From Chlorobium sp. (GTDB lineage Bacteria > Bacteroidota > Chlorobiia > Chlorobiales > Chlorobiaceae): a stretch of 64,000 nucleotides of DNA. Positions 56,467 through 64,000 of this stretch are shown piece after piece (within the stretch, counting starts at the first letter, position 1; each line of letters begins with the position of its first letter). A model generated the notes under the pieces. That model did not search any database and was not told the DNA's origin. It was given only the letters and a program-made list of their open reading frames with translations. Both the position numbers and the translations under genes were made by a program. The stretch lies in the NCBI GenBank assembly GCA_005843825.1, contig SZXX01000043.1, positions 1 through 64,000 on the forward strand, read 5' to 3'.

Positions 56467-57375
56467 TCAGGCGTTAATCAGCCACTGACTAAAACGAACA
56501 ATATTTTTCGGATCCCATGGATAGGTCTGGATCATTTTCAAAGCTGCAGCATGTCGCTCATCAGGCAACTCATTCTTGTGTATGAGCTGTGTCAAGGCTG
56601 ATCGATAAATACTTGCGAGCCGTTTGTTTGCCATCCTTTTACCCATGAATCCATGAGCACCACTCAGATGCTCTGCAAGATGACAGGTCAACATGATCTC
56701 CAGGTTTTTGTGATGATATACAATATTGCGCGAAGCTGCGGTTTCCACGAGAACGTATTCACCGAGAACTTTATCAAAGAAGTGGAATTTCGCTATGCGA
56801 CTTGCCCTCATCCAGAAGTCATAATCCTCAACTGTATTATAATCCAGGTTTTCGCTAAAACCTCCACAATTCAAGGCTACTTCTTTTTTGAAAATTGTGG
56901 CAGAAGGGGAAAGACAATTCCCACGAAAAAGAAGGCTTTCATACATATTTTCTGAGCTTGGTCCATTTTTTGACGTTCGCTGAATTTTCCCGTCTTGAGT
57001 AACGATTTCATTATGACATATAAGATCGACATCGGGGCGCAAATAAAGTTCTTTAATGACTTCATCCAGTTTTTGCGGGAACCAGAGATCATCGTGATCA
57101 AGCAGGGCAATCCAGGATCCTGATGCGGCCCGGATGCCTGTATTTCTTGCCGCTGCAATCTTCTTGTTTTGCTGGCGAATACACTGACCACGCAAATCAT
57201 GCTTTTCAAGATATTCCGTGACAACTTCCGCAGTTTTATCGTTTGATCCATCATCCACCACGATAAGCTCATAGTTCCGATAGGTCTGAGCCAAAACCGT
57301 GTCCAAAGTTTTCACAATAAACTTTTCGGCATTGAAAGCCGGGATGACAACTGATATCAATGGCTCTTGAATCAT
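56467..57375 (-). CDS. Glycosyltransferase family 2
   Basis: The 302-residue GT-A enzyme has ISVVIPAFNAEKFIVKTLDT, VVDDGSNDKT and GSWIALLDHDDLWFPQKLDE, with the DHDD motif binding metal. There are no transmembrane helices, unlike the GtrB-like gene. It overlaps the SDR gene at 57372 by 4 nt (ATGA), so they are coupled. It probably adds a sugar in O-antigen assembly. Confidence 0.88.
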   Translation of the reverse strand: MIQEPLISVVIPAFNAEKFIVKTLDTVLAQTYRNYELIVVDDGSNDKTAEVVTEYLEKHDLRGQCIRQQNKKIAAARNTGIRAASGSWIALLDHDDLWFPQKLDEVIKELYLRPDVDLICHNEIVTQDGKIQRTSKNGPSSENMYESLLFRGNCLSPSATIFKKEVALNCGGFSENLDYNTVEDYDFWMRASRIAKFHFFDKVLGEYVLVETAASRNIVYHHKNLEIMLTCHLAEHLSGAHGFMGKRMANKRLASIYRSALTQLIHKNELPDERHAAALKMIQTYPWDPKNIVRFSQWLINA

Positions 57376-58277
57376 ACTATCACCTCACGCATGTGCATAT
57401 CCTCAAGACCGGCTCGAACACTTACTGGTTTGACTCCCAACAGCTCTTGCATTTTATGCGTAGAGAAGGAGGTATTTGGTGGACGTGGTGCCAAATCAGG
57501 AAAACAAGTGCTCTTTACCGCGGTAATAAGTCCTCTGTCCAGCCCAAACACTTCCGCCGTAAGAAGTGCCAACTGAAATCGATTCAAAACGTCCGCACCT
57601 GCCAAATGGACTTTACCGCCGGGCCTCATTTCAATCGCCTTCCAAATAGCTTCTCCACACTGCTGATTGTAGAGTGGATTTTCCCAAACATCATCTACCA
57701 CATTGACCTTCTGACCTGTTTTCAGTTTTTCAATCAACCAGGTAACCGGGTTGGTTCGACAGGCAAGATGGTTCCAGCCATACATAAGGATAGGTCGGAT
57801 AATACATGCATCTGGAATCGTTTTTTCAATAAGGCGCTCACACTCCAGCTTGATTTCCCCATATTCATTGACGGGATTAGGTTTGCTGGTTTCATCATAC
57901 GGAGCTGAAAGTCCGTCGAAAACGGCATTGGAAGAGATATAAATCAAGTAGGCTCCGCCTTTCCGACACATAGACGAAATGTTCAGAGTACCAACAATAT
58001 TCGATTCAAGGGATTCTGCATAGTTATTTTTTACATAATCAACGCTGGCGATACCGGCGGCATGGATGACCGCATCGAATCGATATTTTATGAATAGTTG
58101 TTCTACTGCACTTTTGTCCCTGATATCCAAAACCAGATGTTTGACGTTGGAGTCATTCATTTTACAGGGATGCAGATGGATGCTGATAATATCGCAATTC
58201 TCAGGCATAGTTTCTTCCATACCCTTACCCAACAGACCCGTACCTCCGGTTATAAGAATAACTTTTTTTGAGCTCAT
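57372..58277 (-). CDS. RmlD-like NAD(P)-dependent sugar reductase/epimerase (SDR)
   Basis: The 301-residue protein starts VILITGGTGLLGKGMEETMP (GxxGxxG), has IYISSNAVFDGLSAPYDETS and VNEYGEIKLECERLIEKTIP with the Tyr-x3-Lys pair. The pattern FDGxxxPYDE is characteristic of RmlD-type dTDP-4-dehydrorhamnose reductases. RmlABC genes are not visible in the window, so the real substrate may differ. It is coupled to the downstream glycosyltransferase. Confidence 0.84.
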   Translation of the reverse strand: MSSKKVILITGGTGLLGKGMEETMPENCDIISIHLHPCKMNDSNVKHLVLDIRDKSAVEQLFIKYRFDAVIHAAGIASVDYVKNNYAESLESNIVGTLNISSMCRKGGAYLIYISSNAVFDGLSAPYDETSKPNPVNEYGEIKLECERLIEKTIPDACIIRPILMYGWNHLACRTNPVTWLIEKLKTGQKVNVVDDVWENPLYNQQCGEAIWKAIEMRPGGKVHLAGADVLNRFQLALLTAEVFGLDRGLITAVKSTCFPDLAPRPPNTSFSTHKMQELLGVKPVSVRAGLEDMHMREVIV

Positions 58278-58401
58278 AGCACTTGTGTCGGGTTGTTGAA
58301 AATATTAACAATACTCAGCTCATAATAAGACAATAAGTTACGAGACATTTGTATTTATAATCGATTGCCATCTTTTCGCAGCATTCAATTATGATGACGT
58401 G

Positions 58402-60312
58402 TCAGCATAAAGTGGGGGAATTCAGCAGCAATGTTCGCCATCGAGGCAACCCTGGATCAAGCGTAAAGAATAGACTCTTACCATCATTGGAAATTGAAGA
58501 GGAAGAAGCCGAAATCAACACATCAGCCAGCTCTTTTGGAGATCCGGCAAAAAAAACGCCTTTTCGCCCGCGCAGAGGATTTTGATTGAGGTCATCAGAG
58601 TCAAGAACGGAAACAACCGGCACCGACATACAATAGGCATCTACTGCGGCTGAAGTCGCATTACTGGTATAGGCAACGTCACAAGCTGCAACAAGTGTCC
58701 ATATTGGAGCCATTGTCACATTCATCCTCAGATGCGGATAATCTTCCGGCACTATCGGACAATTAGGATGGGGTTTGACCGTAATAGTCAATTCTACATG
58801 CATTAAAGGTACTGCCTGCTCAAGCAGACGCATTTGCTTCCGGGTATTGCTCTGCAAATAATCTCCAAGCACAAGAACATGCAAAACAACTTTCGATGGC
58901 GTCATCACCCGTTCACTCTTCGGTGTAAAGTCCGATAAATAAATATAGCGAAGGGCTTCAACTTCAACACAATCTGCTTCAGGATACCCTCCCTTCAGGT
59001 ATTCATCCAGCGCGGCGACCCCATTGAGTGCGACCTTATCCGGAAGGGGCAAATTATTCATACCTGTTCTCCTGTAACTTCGGGAATCAAAGAAATAACG
59101 AAGATCCCAATAACGAACCGTAGAGTGCGGAGTACCTATCAAAAGGCCATGATCAGCATGTTTCCATGCATGAACACATGCAAACTCCCATGCCTGATTC
59201 TCCTGCAGATAAACACCGGCTCGTTGTTTTGGCAATTCATTAATCGCAGATTCGAATAAATGAAAAAACAGGAGGTTCATCAAGGCTGCTGAACCTTTTA
59301 ATGCATTCAGCCATTCTTCATCGAATAATGGCCAGAGATTCACGGAAGAAACTCTTGAACAAGCAAGCGTTTTTCGTAAACCTCTGCTAACCACGGACAG
59401 TCTGAAAGCATCGAACAAAACCCTCAAAACAATTCTGGGACTCAAAAAAGAATCAAGAGTAACATGTGTCTGACTTCCTTTGCCTGTTATGTTGAATTGC
59501 TTCAGGGCAATAGCCGCTTTTTTTGCTGACGGATGCAATCCATCCTTTACATATAAATGAAGCCAATTGGTGTGAACACCTTCCTGCTGCAGATTATCCG
59601 GCAGATGCGCCCAGTAACGGCTCTTGAAACAGCCCTCTTTAGCCGCGTCAGTATCCAGATTAAAAAAATATGAGATGAACGTTAGCTGACCGGTTGTTTC
59701 TCTCCAGGCCTTACGCCCTGAATCCCTTAAAGGCCAACGATGAAAAAGATAATATCCCAATGAGAAAAGCGCCTGAAAGGAATAAGGAAAGCGATGATAG
59801 CAGCGTTTTAAAAAAGTTTTCGGCTTTGCCCGGCTCACTTTCAGACGCTGCCATTCAAACTTCAATCCTGAGTCAGAGCACCATAACCGAATGCATTTTG
59901 CCAGTCGGGCGTCATCGCTGGCAAGTATCACTCTATCAAAGGTCCGGCCAGTTGCCCAAAGCGCAAAGGCTAATAGTCTGAAAGCAACTGTAATCTGTGG
60001 AGATTTGCTGTAGTTGCATTTCTCCACCAAATGTGTCATCCACCAATAACTGAACCCGGATCGTATTTCCAATCGGTCAACAACACGCTGACCATTGATA
60101 CGCAACTCTCCAAGATTATAAATCCACGACAGATAGCTTGCTTTCAAAGCAGCTGCATTCTCTTCAATCAGCTTCGGAATTGAAACTTCTCTGGGCGAAA
60201 CACCATCTCCAAATCTGCGCCAGAGCATCGAAGTCCAATCGGCCATAACCGGCGGAATCTGCTCTGAATCCCAGATAAATAGTTGTTCACCGGTAGCATC
60301 ACTGTTCTTCAA
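58402..60312 (-). CDS. Large surface-carbohydrate protein, GT-B-like transferase candidate (TIGR04326-like)
   Basis: The 636-residue protein resembles the TIGR04326 surface-carbohydrate family by its N-terminus (LFIWDSEQIPP, MLWRRFGDG). The C-terminal third has VKPHPNCPIVPEDYPHLRMN and CDVAYTSNATSAAVDAYCMS, an HP motif and a Ser/Thr motif as in CMP-sugar transferases and KpsS/polysialyltransferase-type GT-B enzymes. The start is TTG 60312, six nucleotides after the kdsB-like stop; no ATG precedes residue 23. The neighbouring CMP-sugar gene supports a CMP-donor role, which remains inference. Confidence 0.7.
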   Translation of the reverse strand: MKNSDATGEQLFIWDSEQIPPVMADWTSMLWRRFGDGVSPREVSIPKLIEENAAALKASYLSWIYNLGELRINGQRVVDRLEIRSGFSYWWMTHLVEKCNYSKSPQITVAFRLLAFALWATGRTFDRVILASDDARLAKCIRLWCSDSGLKFEWQRLKVSRAKPKTFLKRCYHRFPYSFQALFSLGYYLFHRWPLRDSGRKAWRETTGQLTFISYFFNLDTDAAKEGCFKSRYWAHLPDNLQQEGVHTNWLHLYVKDGLHPSAKKAAIALKQFNITGKGSQTHVTLDSFLSPRIVLRVLFDAFRLSVVSRGLRKTLACSRVSSVNLWPLFDEEWLNALKGSAALMNLLFFHLFESAINELPKQRAGVYLQENQAWEFACVHAWKHADHGLLIGTPHSTVRYWDLRYFFDSRSYRRTGMNNLPLPDKVALNGVAALDEYLKGGYPEADCVEVEALRYIYLSDFTPKSERVMTPSKVVLHVLVLGDYLQSNTRKQMRLLEQAVPLMHVELTITVKPHPNCPIVPEDYPHLRMNVTMAPIWTLVAACDVAYTSNATSAAVDAYCMSVPVVSVLDSDDLNQNPLRGRKGVFFAGSPKELADVLISASSSSISNDGKSLFFTLDPGLPRWRTLLLNSPTLC

Positions 60313-60318
60313 ACGAAC

Positions 60319-61068
60319 TCAAATATTTAATTTTGCCATCAACTCTTCCACTTTTTTAAGATCGTCCGGAGTATCAACAGCCTGTGTATTGTGAATGGTT
60401 CTGGCCATACGCACTTTCAGGCCATGCTCAAGAATTCGCATCATATCAACTGACTCTGCAACTTCAAGAGGTGTTGGCGCCAATTCAGTATATTCAATTA
60501 AAAAGTCACGCCGGAAAGGAATAATACATACCTGTTTACCCATGGGGACAACAGCAGCCTTGCTCCGCGTAGGAATAGGCTCCCTTGAAAAATAGAGCGC
60601 ATTCATCTTCAGATCACATACAACCTTGATACAATTCCGATCCTCAAATTCAGCTGTGTCCTTAATTTGACCCAACAGATTAGTGACCTGAATATCTGAA
60701 TCATCCAGCATCGGCTGCACGGCTTCAGCAATCATGTCGGGATGGGTCATCGGCTCATCACCCTGAACCATCACTACTATATCATACCTTGTCTTATGAG
60801 CTTTCTCCAAAGCGAGTAAAGCTTCAGCACAACGGTCTGACGCACGCTCATGCTTATCTCCAGTCATAACAGCAATACCGCCTATAGATTCTATATAGTC
60901 ATAGATTACTTTATCGCATGTCGCTACTGCCACCAGATCTAACAGGGAAGAACGAAGAACACGATCATACACATGGCCAATCATCGGCTTTCCGAGAATG
61001 GGAGCCATAGGTTTACCTGGAAAACGTCCACTACCCATGCGAGCAGGTATAAGTGCAAGAATTTTCAT
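60319..61068 (-). CDS. KdsB-like 3-deoxy-ulosonate cytidylyltransferase
   Basis: The 249-residue enzyme should couple CMP to a 3-deoxy-2-keto sugar acid. It has LALIPARMGSGRFPGKPMAP, VVMVQGDEPMTHPDMIAEAV and YFSREPIPTRS, close to KdsB. It sits next to an aldolase and a HAD phosphatase rather than the usual kdsA/kdsC genes. This suggests a specialised paralogue for a surface sugar and not core Kdo. ATG 61068 is preferred over a TTG at 61080. Confidence 0.85.
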   Translation of the reverse strand: MKILALIPARMGSGRFPGKPMAPILGKPMIGHVYDRVLRSSLLDLVAVATCDKVIYDYIESIGGIAVMTGDKHERASDRCAEALLALEKAHKTRYDIVVMVQGDEPMTHPDMIAEAVQPMLDDSDIQVTNLLGQIKDTAEFEDRNCIKVVCDLKMNALYFSREPIPTRSKAAVVPMGKQVCIIPFRRDFLIEYTELAPTPLEVAESVDMMRILEHGLKVRMARTIHNTQAVDTPDDLKKVEELMAKLNI

Positions 61069-61131
61069 AGAACTTTTCAAATCATTTTTGCTTGAACGTC
61101 CCTATCTCTTTCCGTGTTAGCAAATACTTTC

Positions 61132-61902
61132 TCAAGAAAGGGGGCATTGTGGTTTTGCAACACTTTGATGCAGAAAAACCGAGTCTATGGAATAGGCAAT
61201 AAACAGATAACCCTCTTTTATCCGTTGCTGAAGTATAGCTACATCCGGCATGACTACATGTAAGCCGCAGGAAATGCGGTGCTTACTGCACAGTTTAAGG
61301 ATATGATCCATTGCTGAAATAAACTCACTCGATTCAAACTTTGCAGTCTGCCCCATGGAGGCGGACAGATCATACGGCCCAATCATAATCGCATCCAATC
61401 CATCGACACACAATATTTCATCAAGGTTTTCAACCGCACAAATATGCTCAATCATAGCAACCAATAGCGGAGCCTGAGCCTCTATACAATAAGCGTCAAA
61501 ATGCTTGCCGAAAAGATTCGCCCGAGAAAAACCGACACCGCGCTTGCCGGCTGGCGGCCAGCGGCATGCATCACGAACCTGGATCAACTGGGATGCACTT
61601 TCAATCATGGGAACAATCACACCACCGGCACCGGCATCAAGCGCCTGCTTGCAATCCTTAAAACCCCCTCCTGCCAGACGCGCAAGAGATAACGTACCAC
61701 CCAACTCCAGAGCACGAAACAGATCGGGTAACTGATTCACAGCAACTGCACCATGTTCCATATCTACTGCCACCCAGTCGTAACCAGCCTGCCCCATTAT
61801 TTCTGCAATAGAAGCATGAGGAATCTGCATCCAACTACCTATAGATGGTTGTTTTGCGGCAAGAGATCTTCGTATTTCAAGGATTTTTTCAGGGCGGTTC
61901 AT
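61132..61902 (-). CDS. HpcH/HpaI-family class II aldolase
   Basis: The 256-residue TIM-barrel protein has IGSWMQIPHASIAEIMGQAG, YDWVAVDMEHGAV, GAGGVIVPMIESA and GLDAIMIGPYDLSASMG, with the metal-binding Glu and Asp. Family members join pyruvate to an aldehyde, giving 4-hydroxy-2-keto acids. Between a CMP-transferase and a HAD phosphatase, it could form a 3-deoxy-2-ulosonic acid. Substrate and direction are not established. It overlaps the HAD gene by 4 nt. Confidence 0.86.
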   Translation of the reverse strand: MNRPEKILEIRRSLAAKQPSIGSWMQIPHASIAEIMGQAGYDWVAVDMEHGAVAVNQLPDLFRALELGGTLSLARLAGGGFKDCKQALDAGAGGVIVPMIESASQLIQVRDACRWPPAGKRGVGFSRANLFGKHFDAYCIEAQAPLLVAMIEHICAVENLDEILCVDGLDAIMIGPYDLSASMGQTAKFESSEFISAMDHILKLCSKHRISCGLHVVMPDVAILQQRIKEGYLFIAYSIDSVFLHQSVAKPQCPLS

Positions 61903-62534
61903 ATAACAGTAAAATCTTTTAAAGAAGTACCGGTATAATCAGTAAAAAGCAAAGCGTTTGATGCATGCCTACGCAACAAAAATGATACGCCATTGGCATG
62001 TGCTGCTTGTTGATCTTCTCGAGCGTCACCGATCATAAGACAATCCGTCGGCTCAAAGGCTGCAACATTCAGAAAATGATTGATGGCATCTTTCTTGTTA
62101 ACAGGGGCACCAAATACGCCAACAAAACACGCTTTTAAATTCAGAACTGTCAAAATCTGATCAAGTTCCTGTTGGGGAGTAGCTGAAACCAGCACAAACA
62201 CCTGTTGATGAATATTTCCTCGAATATACTCCTCCACTCCTGACACCCATGGGGAATTGATCACCTTATCGACAACCAACCGAGCAAACTGATCACAATA
62301 CTGTTGAACCAGCAATGGGCTTGATACTTCCCCGGCCCATTGTAAATAAAGGGGCAGCTTTTCGAATCGGGAAAGTCCCCCTTGGCTTTCATGATGCTCT
62401 CGAACCCGTTCAGCAAGCTCTACACCGAAATGCTCAAACAATGTAATATATGCCTGAGTCTTGACATCTACAGACTCCTTGATGACTCCGTCAAAATCCC
62501 AGAAAATTACCGGGTACCTTTCAATTATTGACAT
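61899..62534 (-). CDS. HAD-superfamily hydrolase
   Basis: The 211-residue protein has the HAD motifs: VIFWDFDGVIKES (nucleophile Asp and second Asp), VLVSATPQQELDQ, and DCLMIGDAREDQQAAHANGV. The size and cap resemble beta-phosphoglucomutase-like and phosphoglycolate phosphatase-like enzymes. The gene overlaps the aldolase gene by 4 nt. It could dephosphorylate the aldolase substrate or product before CMP activation. Confidence 0.85.
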   Translation of the reverse strand: MSIIERYPVIFWDFDGVIKESVDVKTQAYITLFEHFGVELAERVREHHESQGGLSRFEKLPLYLQWAGEVSSPLLVQQYCDQFARLVVDKVINSPWVSGVEEYIRGNIHQQVFVLVSATPQQELDQILTVLNLKACFVGVFGAPVNKKDAINHFLNVAAFEPTDCLMIGDAREDQQAAHANGVSFLLRRHASNALLFTDYTGTSLKDFTVI

Positions 62535-62537
62535 TGT

Positions 62538-63386
62538 TCAATCAGGTCGATACCATATCTGGTTATAACTGTGTCCAAACCTCTCTGAACCTTCAAACAT
62601 TTCAGCATGCCGTTTTTCTTTAAGCTCCATCCCGGAAGCCTTCAGATAATGAGCAACATCATCCGCCTGTTTGTTAAAGTCTTCATTAACCTCAACCAGC
62701 ATTCCTTTGACCTTACTGAGAACGCCCATCCCCCCCTTGACTATCAAGTGCTCAATCCCATCCACATCCATTTTTATGTAGTCAGGTTGCGGAATAAGGA
62801 GCCGGTGAATGGCATCTTCCATGGTAAGCCCGATTGTTCTGAATTCAAAAACCTTCTGCATAGGAAGACCATTATCGCCAAAAACCTCGCCAAAGGATGA
62901 AAGCGCACCACCCCATTCAGTCGATGTCATATTAAGTGTACTCGTTTGCAAAAAATCACTTAACGGCAAAGGAACAACCGTTACGCTATCAACAAGGTGA
63001 TTGGCAAATATATTTCGAGCAAGAAGTTCAAGATTGAAAACCGAAGGTTCAAAAGCAAAAACCCTGCAATTTCTTGCTTTTGCAGCATAACAGCTATACA
63101 GTCCGATGTTTGCACCGATATCCCATAAAACAGAACCTTCAGGAATACGATCGATCCACTCTAAAGTTTCAGGTTCCTTGCTCGTAAATGTTTTTATCCT
63201 GAAGTCACATATTTGATTCGGTATGCCAAATTGTAATTTCAGATTGTGATAAGAGACCTCGGCCAATGTCTCCATCGAGGCATGAAGTATCTGACTCAGG
63301 AGATACTGTCCAATCCTGTTTCGGCTACACGTGTTAACCAGTAAACGAACTATAGTGTTTAATATTCGCTTAGCCTGCGCATTCAT
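62538..63386 (-). CDS. FkbM-family methyltransferase
   Basis: The 282-residue protein has GSVLWDIGANIGLYSCYAAK (motif I), RVFAFEPSVFNLELLARNIF, and PDYIKMDVDGIEHLIVKGGM, the FkbM sequence hallmarks. FkbM enzymes O-methylate sugars or polyketides. It overlaps the epimerase gene by 4 nt and precedes the HAD gene by 3 nt, so it belongs to the CMP-sugar module. The methyl group position is unknown. Confidence 0.86.
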   Translation of the reverse strand: MNAQAKRILNTIVRLLVNTCSRNRIGQYLLSQILHASMETLAEVSYHNLKLQFGIPNQICDFRIKTFTSKEPETLEWIDRIPEGSVLWDIGANIGLYSCYAAKARNCRVFAFEPSVFNLELLARNIFANHLVDSVTVVPLPLSDFLQTSTLNMTSTEWGGALSSFGEVFGDNGLPMQKVFEFRTIGLTMEDAIHRLLIPQPDYIKMDVDGIEHLIVKGGMGVLSKVKGMLVEVNEDFNKQADDVAHYLKASGMELKEKRHAEMFEGSERFGHSYNQIWYRPD

Positions 63387-64000
63387 TCAGCTCTTCCTTT
63401 CGAGGAATATTGTTCCTTCTGAATGATACCAATCAACTCCAGCAACCCCTGTCCTAAATCGACATGTAAAGGCGGAGTGTATTTTCTTCCTAAACGAGTT
63501 TGATAGGCATAGGGAGTACGAATGTAATGGCCTGCGTGTTCCGATTCAACAAAATCAACATCTTGGGAGAGTCCAAGTATTTCAGCAAGCATTTTCATTA
63601 AATCGATCACACGCATCGGATTCTGCCCTGTCAATACTACATGCTGATTTAGAAACTCATCTCCGAGAGCCGCCACACTTGCGCGGGCTGCATCTTCAAC
63701 ATGGATGTATTCACGCATAGCCTCCGGACTACCCTCATAGAGAACACGCCCGGTTTCAACTGCTTTATTAACAATGCGCCACAAACCATTATGATGGTCG
63801 GATCGCGGACCGTAGAGGGAGCCATAACGAAGCACGGTGAAGTCCAGCCCATAGCGATGCTGATACTCTTCAACAAACTGTTCCGCAGCATGCTTGCTGC
63901 ACCGGTAGAAACCCCCTTCTCGACTGTGCACATAAACCGTACTTGCATATACAAAGCGCTTCACACCATGCCGGCGGCAGGCCTCAAGCAGCATCGTATT
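63383..64000 (-). CDS. NAD-dependent epimerase/dehydratase (partial, N-terminus off the right edge)
   Basis: About 205 residues of an SDR are visible. FVYASTVYVHSREGGFYRCS has the catalytic Tyr-x3-Lys region (FYRCSKHAAEQF), and RYGSLYGPRSDHHNGLWRIV and YIHVEDAARASVAA are typical of UDP-glucose 4-epimerase-like enzymes. The Rossmann start lies beyond position 64000. Its sugar is unknown; it may supply the precursor for the aldolase-CMP-transferase module. Confidence 0.82.
   Translation of the reverse strand, partial: NTMLLEACRRHGVKRFVYASTVYVHSREGGFYRCSKHAAEQFVEEYQHRYGLDFTVLRYGSLYGPRSDHHNGLWRIVNKAVETGRVLYEGSPEAMREYIHVEDAARASVAALGDEFLNQHVVLTGQNPMRVIDLMKMLAEILGLSQDVDFVESEHAGHYIRTPYAYQTRLGRKYTPPLHVDLGQGLLELIGIIQKEQYSSKGRAE

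Overview
The window reads as a chromosome segment of a green sulfur bacterium (Chlorobiota; Chlorobium/Pelodictyon-like). The main grounds are a fused LpxC-FabZ gene, typical of Bacteroidota/Chlorobiota, a CarB that ends after the N-terminal half, pyruvate phosphate dikinase, ElbB, and a Gram-negative envelope gene set (BamA-like protein, LpxK, LpxC). The assignment is inferred from gene content, not from a marker phylogeny. I saw no tRNA, rRNA or CRISPR array.

Layout. (1) 1-1011: toxin-antitoxin remnants and an intact RelB/YafQ-type pair with its own promoter and a three-half-site operator. (2) 1039-4895: TspO, an inositol-monophosphatase-family enzyme, LpxC-FabZ and a PgsA-type phosphatidyltransferase. 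(3) About 4882-12954: an 8.07-kb integrative element inserted in the 5' end of pgsA. It is bounded by a 13-bp direct repeat. It carries a tyrosine integrase, paired integrase arm-site candidates at both ends, a replication operon (HTH protein, small protein, SF3 helicase, VirE_N-type primase), a 60-nt inverted repeat with 9-nt iteron-like units, and cargo including an unusual zinc-ribbon/DUF4352-like membrane protein. No capsid, tail or terminase genes are recognised. (4) 13025-38336: mostly housekeeping genes: ruvC-yebC, pheA-polA, an M23 peptidase, a DUF2795 protein, a BamA-like protein, rpe, trpC, the carB N-half, a JAMM protease, purD, a lipid acyltransferase-lpxK pair, elbB, a nucleoside-type ABC permease, ppdK, a 52-residue HiPIP-like protein, uvrA and an MFS transporter. 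(5) 38386-64000: a long surface-polysaccharide locus, all on the minus strand and running off the right edge. It has a NusG paralogue, a UDP-sugar dehydrogenase, glycosyltransferases, six methyltransferases, an acyltransferase, a FemAB-like/deacetylase/DegT group, and a right-hand module (KdsB-like cytidylyltransferase, HpaI-type aldolase, HAD phosphatase, FkbM methyltransferase, epimerase, and a large transferase-like protein).

How the parts work together. The right-hand module could make and transfer a CMP-activated 3-deoxy-ulosonic acid without a NeuB/KdsA-type PEP-condensing synthase; this is inference. The GtrB-like glycosyltransferase and a GT-C-like membrane protein would suit side-chain decoration of O-antigen. 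The integrative element rebuilds the start of pgsA from its own DNA, so its insertion need not inactivate that gene. The two most novel-looking systems are this element and the CMP-sugar module.
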